From Thermoplasmata archaeon (GTDB taxonomy: Archaea > Thermoplasmatota > Thermoplasmata > Thermoplasmatales > Thermoplasmataceae): DNA of 5,221 nt. The notes under the pieces were generated by a model that saw only the letters and a list, made by a program, of their open reading frames with translations, made no database searches and had not been told where the DNA came from. A program made the position numbers and the translations under genes. Location of the stretch: positions 1 to 5,221 of the forward strand of contig JAKARU010000077.1 of NCBI GenBank assembly GCA_021819225.1, written 5' to 3'. Positions 5,093-5,221 of the stretch are shown piece after piece. Position 1 is the first letter of the stretch; each line of letters starts with the position of its first letter.

Positions 5093-5221
5093 ATGAACAG
5101 AATGGACAGGCTTTCCATAATCTCCTTTTTTATTTCCTTTTTCCTTTTCGCTGAATTCTCCTTTACCGGAATCTTTCTCAATGTGTTCATAATCCATACT
5201 TACGCAAAACCATTCATGGAA
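5093..5221 (+). CDS. Start of a small hydrophobic membrane protein (3' end outside window)
   Basis: An ATG lies 4 bp after the cytochrome b stop and opens a frame that stays open for 43 codons to the right edge. The product begins MNRMDRLS and continues with a strongly hydrophobic, Phe/Ile-rich segment from about residue 8 to 34 (IISFFISFFLFAEF, then GIFLNVFII). This fits a transmembrane helix with a positively charged inner N-terminus. GAGTGA at 5083-5088 overlaps the previous stop and could serve as a weak ribosome site. The tight spacing suggests co-transcription with the Rieske/cytochrome b genes, perhaps as an accessory subunit or the first helix of a larger membrane protein. I do not recognise the family. 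A second in-frame ATG at 5102 is an alternative start. Confidence 0.5.
   Translation, partial: MNRMDRLSIISFFISFFLFAEFSFTGIFLNVFIIHTYAKPFME

Noticed and set aside
5002..5190. Reverse-strand ORF at the right end, Lys/Glu-rich
   Set aside because: It overlaps the end of cytochrome b and the new hydrophobic ORF; the Lys/Glu richness is the complement of the Phe/Ile/Ser codons on the + strand.
1..5221. CRISPR array, insertion sequence, tRNA or rRNA
   Set aside because: No regularly spaced repeats, transposase motifs, terminal repeats or RNA gene signatures were seen on either strand.

Overview
The window looks like part of the respiratory chromosome of an acidophilic archaeon, most likely from the Thermoplasmatales (Ferroplasma/Thermoplasma-like lineages). 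This is inferred from several signs. TATA-type promoters sit where archaeal promoters sit, and one gene appears leaderless. The GGTGA ribosome site matches the archaeal 16S 3' end. ATA, AGG and AGA codons are common. An exported cupredoxin-like protein is rich in N-glycosylation sequons. A bc-type complex is encoded without a neighbouring cytochrome c1. No rRNA or other decisive marker is present, so the assignment is tentative.

All genes lie on the + strand. (1) At 3-461 is the C-terminal part of an FAD-dependent oxidoreductase of the geranylgeranyl-reductase type, cut by the left edge. (2) A 119-bp spacer carries TATA-like elements and three copies of an ATGATA/TATCAT word. (3) At 581-1789 is a flavoprotein of the sulfide:quinone oxidoreductase / NDH-2 superfamily, whose only three cysteines lie where SQR has its redox cysteines. 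(4) A 163-bp spacer holds a long nested stem-loop and the promoter of the next gene. (5) From 1953 to the right edge runs a tight gene set: an exported cupredoxin-like protein, a Tat-type Rieske iron-sulfur protein (10-bp gap), a 537-residue cytochrome b (9-bp gap), and the start of a small hydrophobic protein (4-bp gap) cut by the right edge.

Read together, the flavoprotein could feed electrons from sulfide or a related donor into the quinone pool. The Rieske/cytochrome b pair would then oxidise quinol and hand electrons to a copper protein that replaces cytochrome c1/c, and from there to a terminal oxidase outside the window. Two points stand out. The cupredoxin-like protein has an odd metal site: Cys-x3-Cys-Gly as in CuA, but no following His. 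The Qo motif of cytochrome b reads PPWF instead of PEWY. No mobile element, CRISPR array, tRNA or rRNA was seen, and no gene-free stretch exceeds 300 bases.
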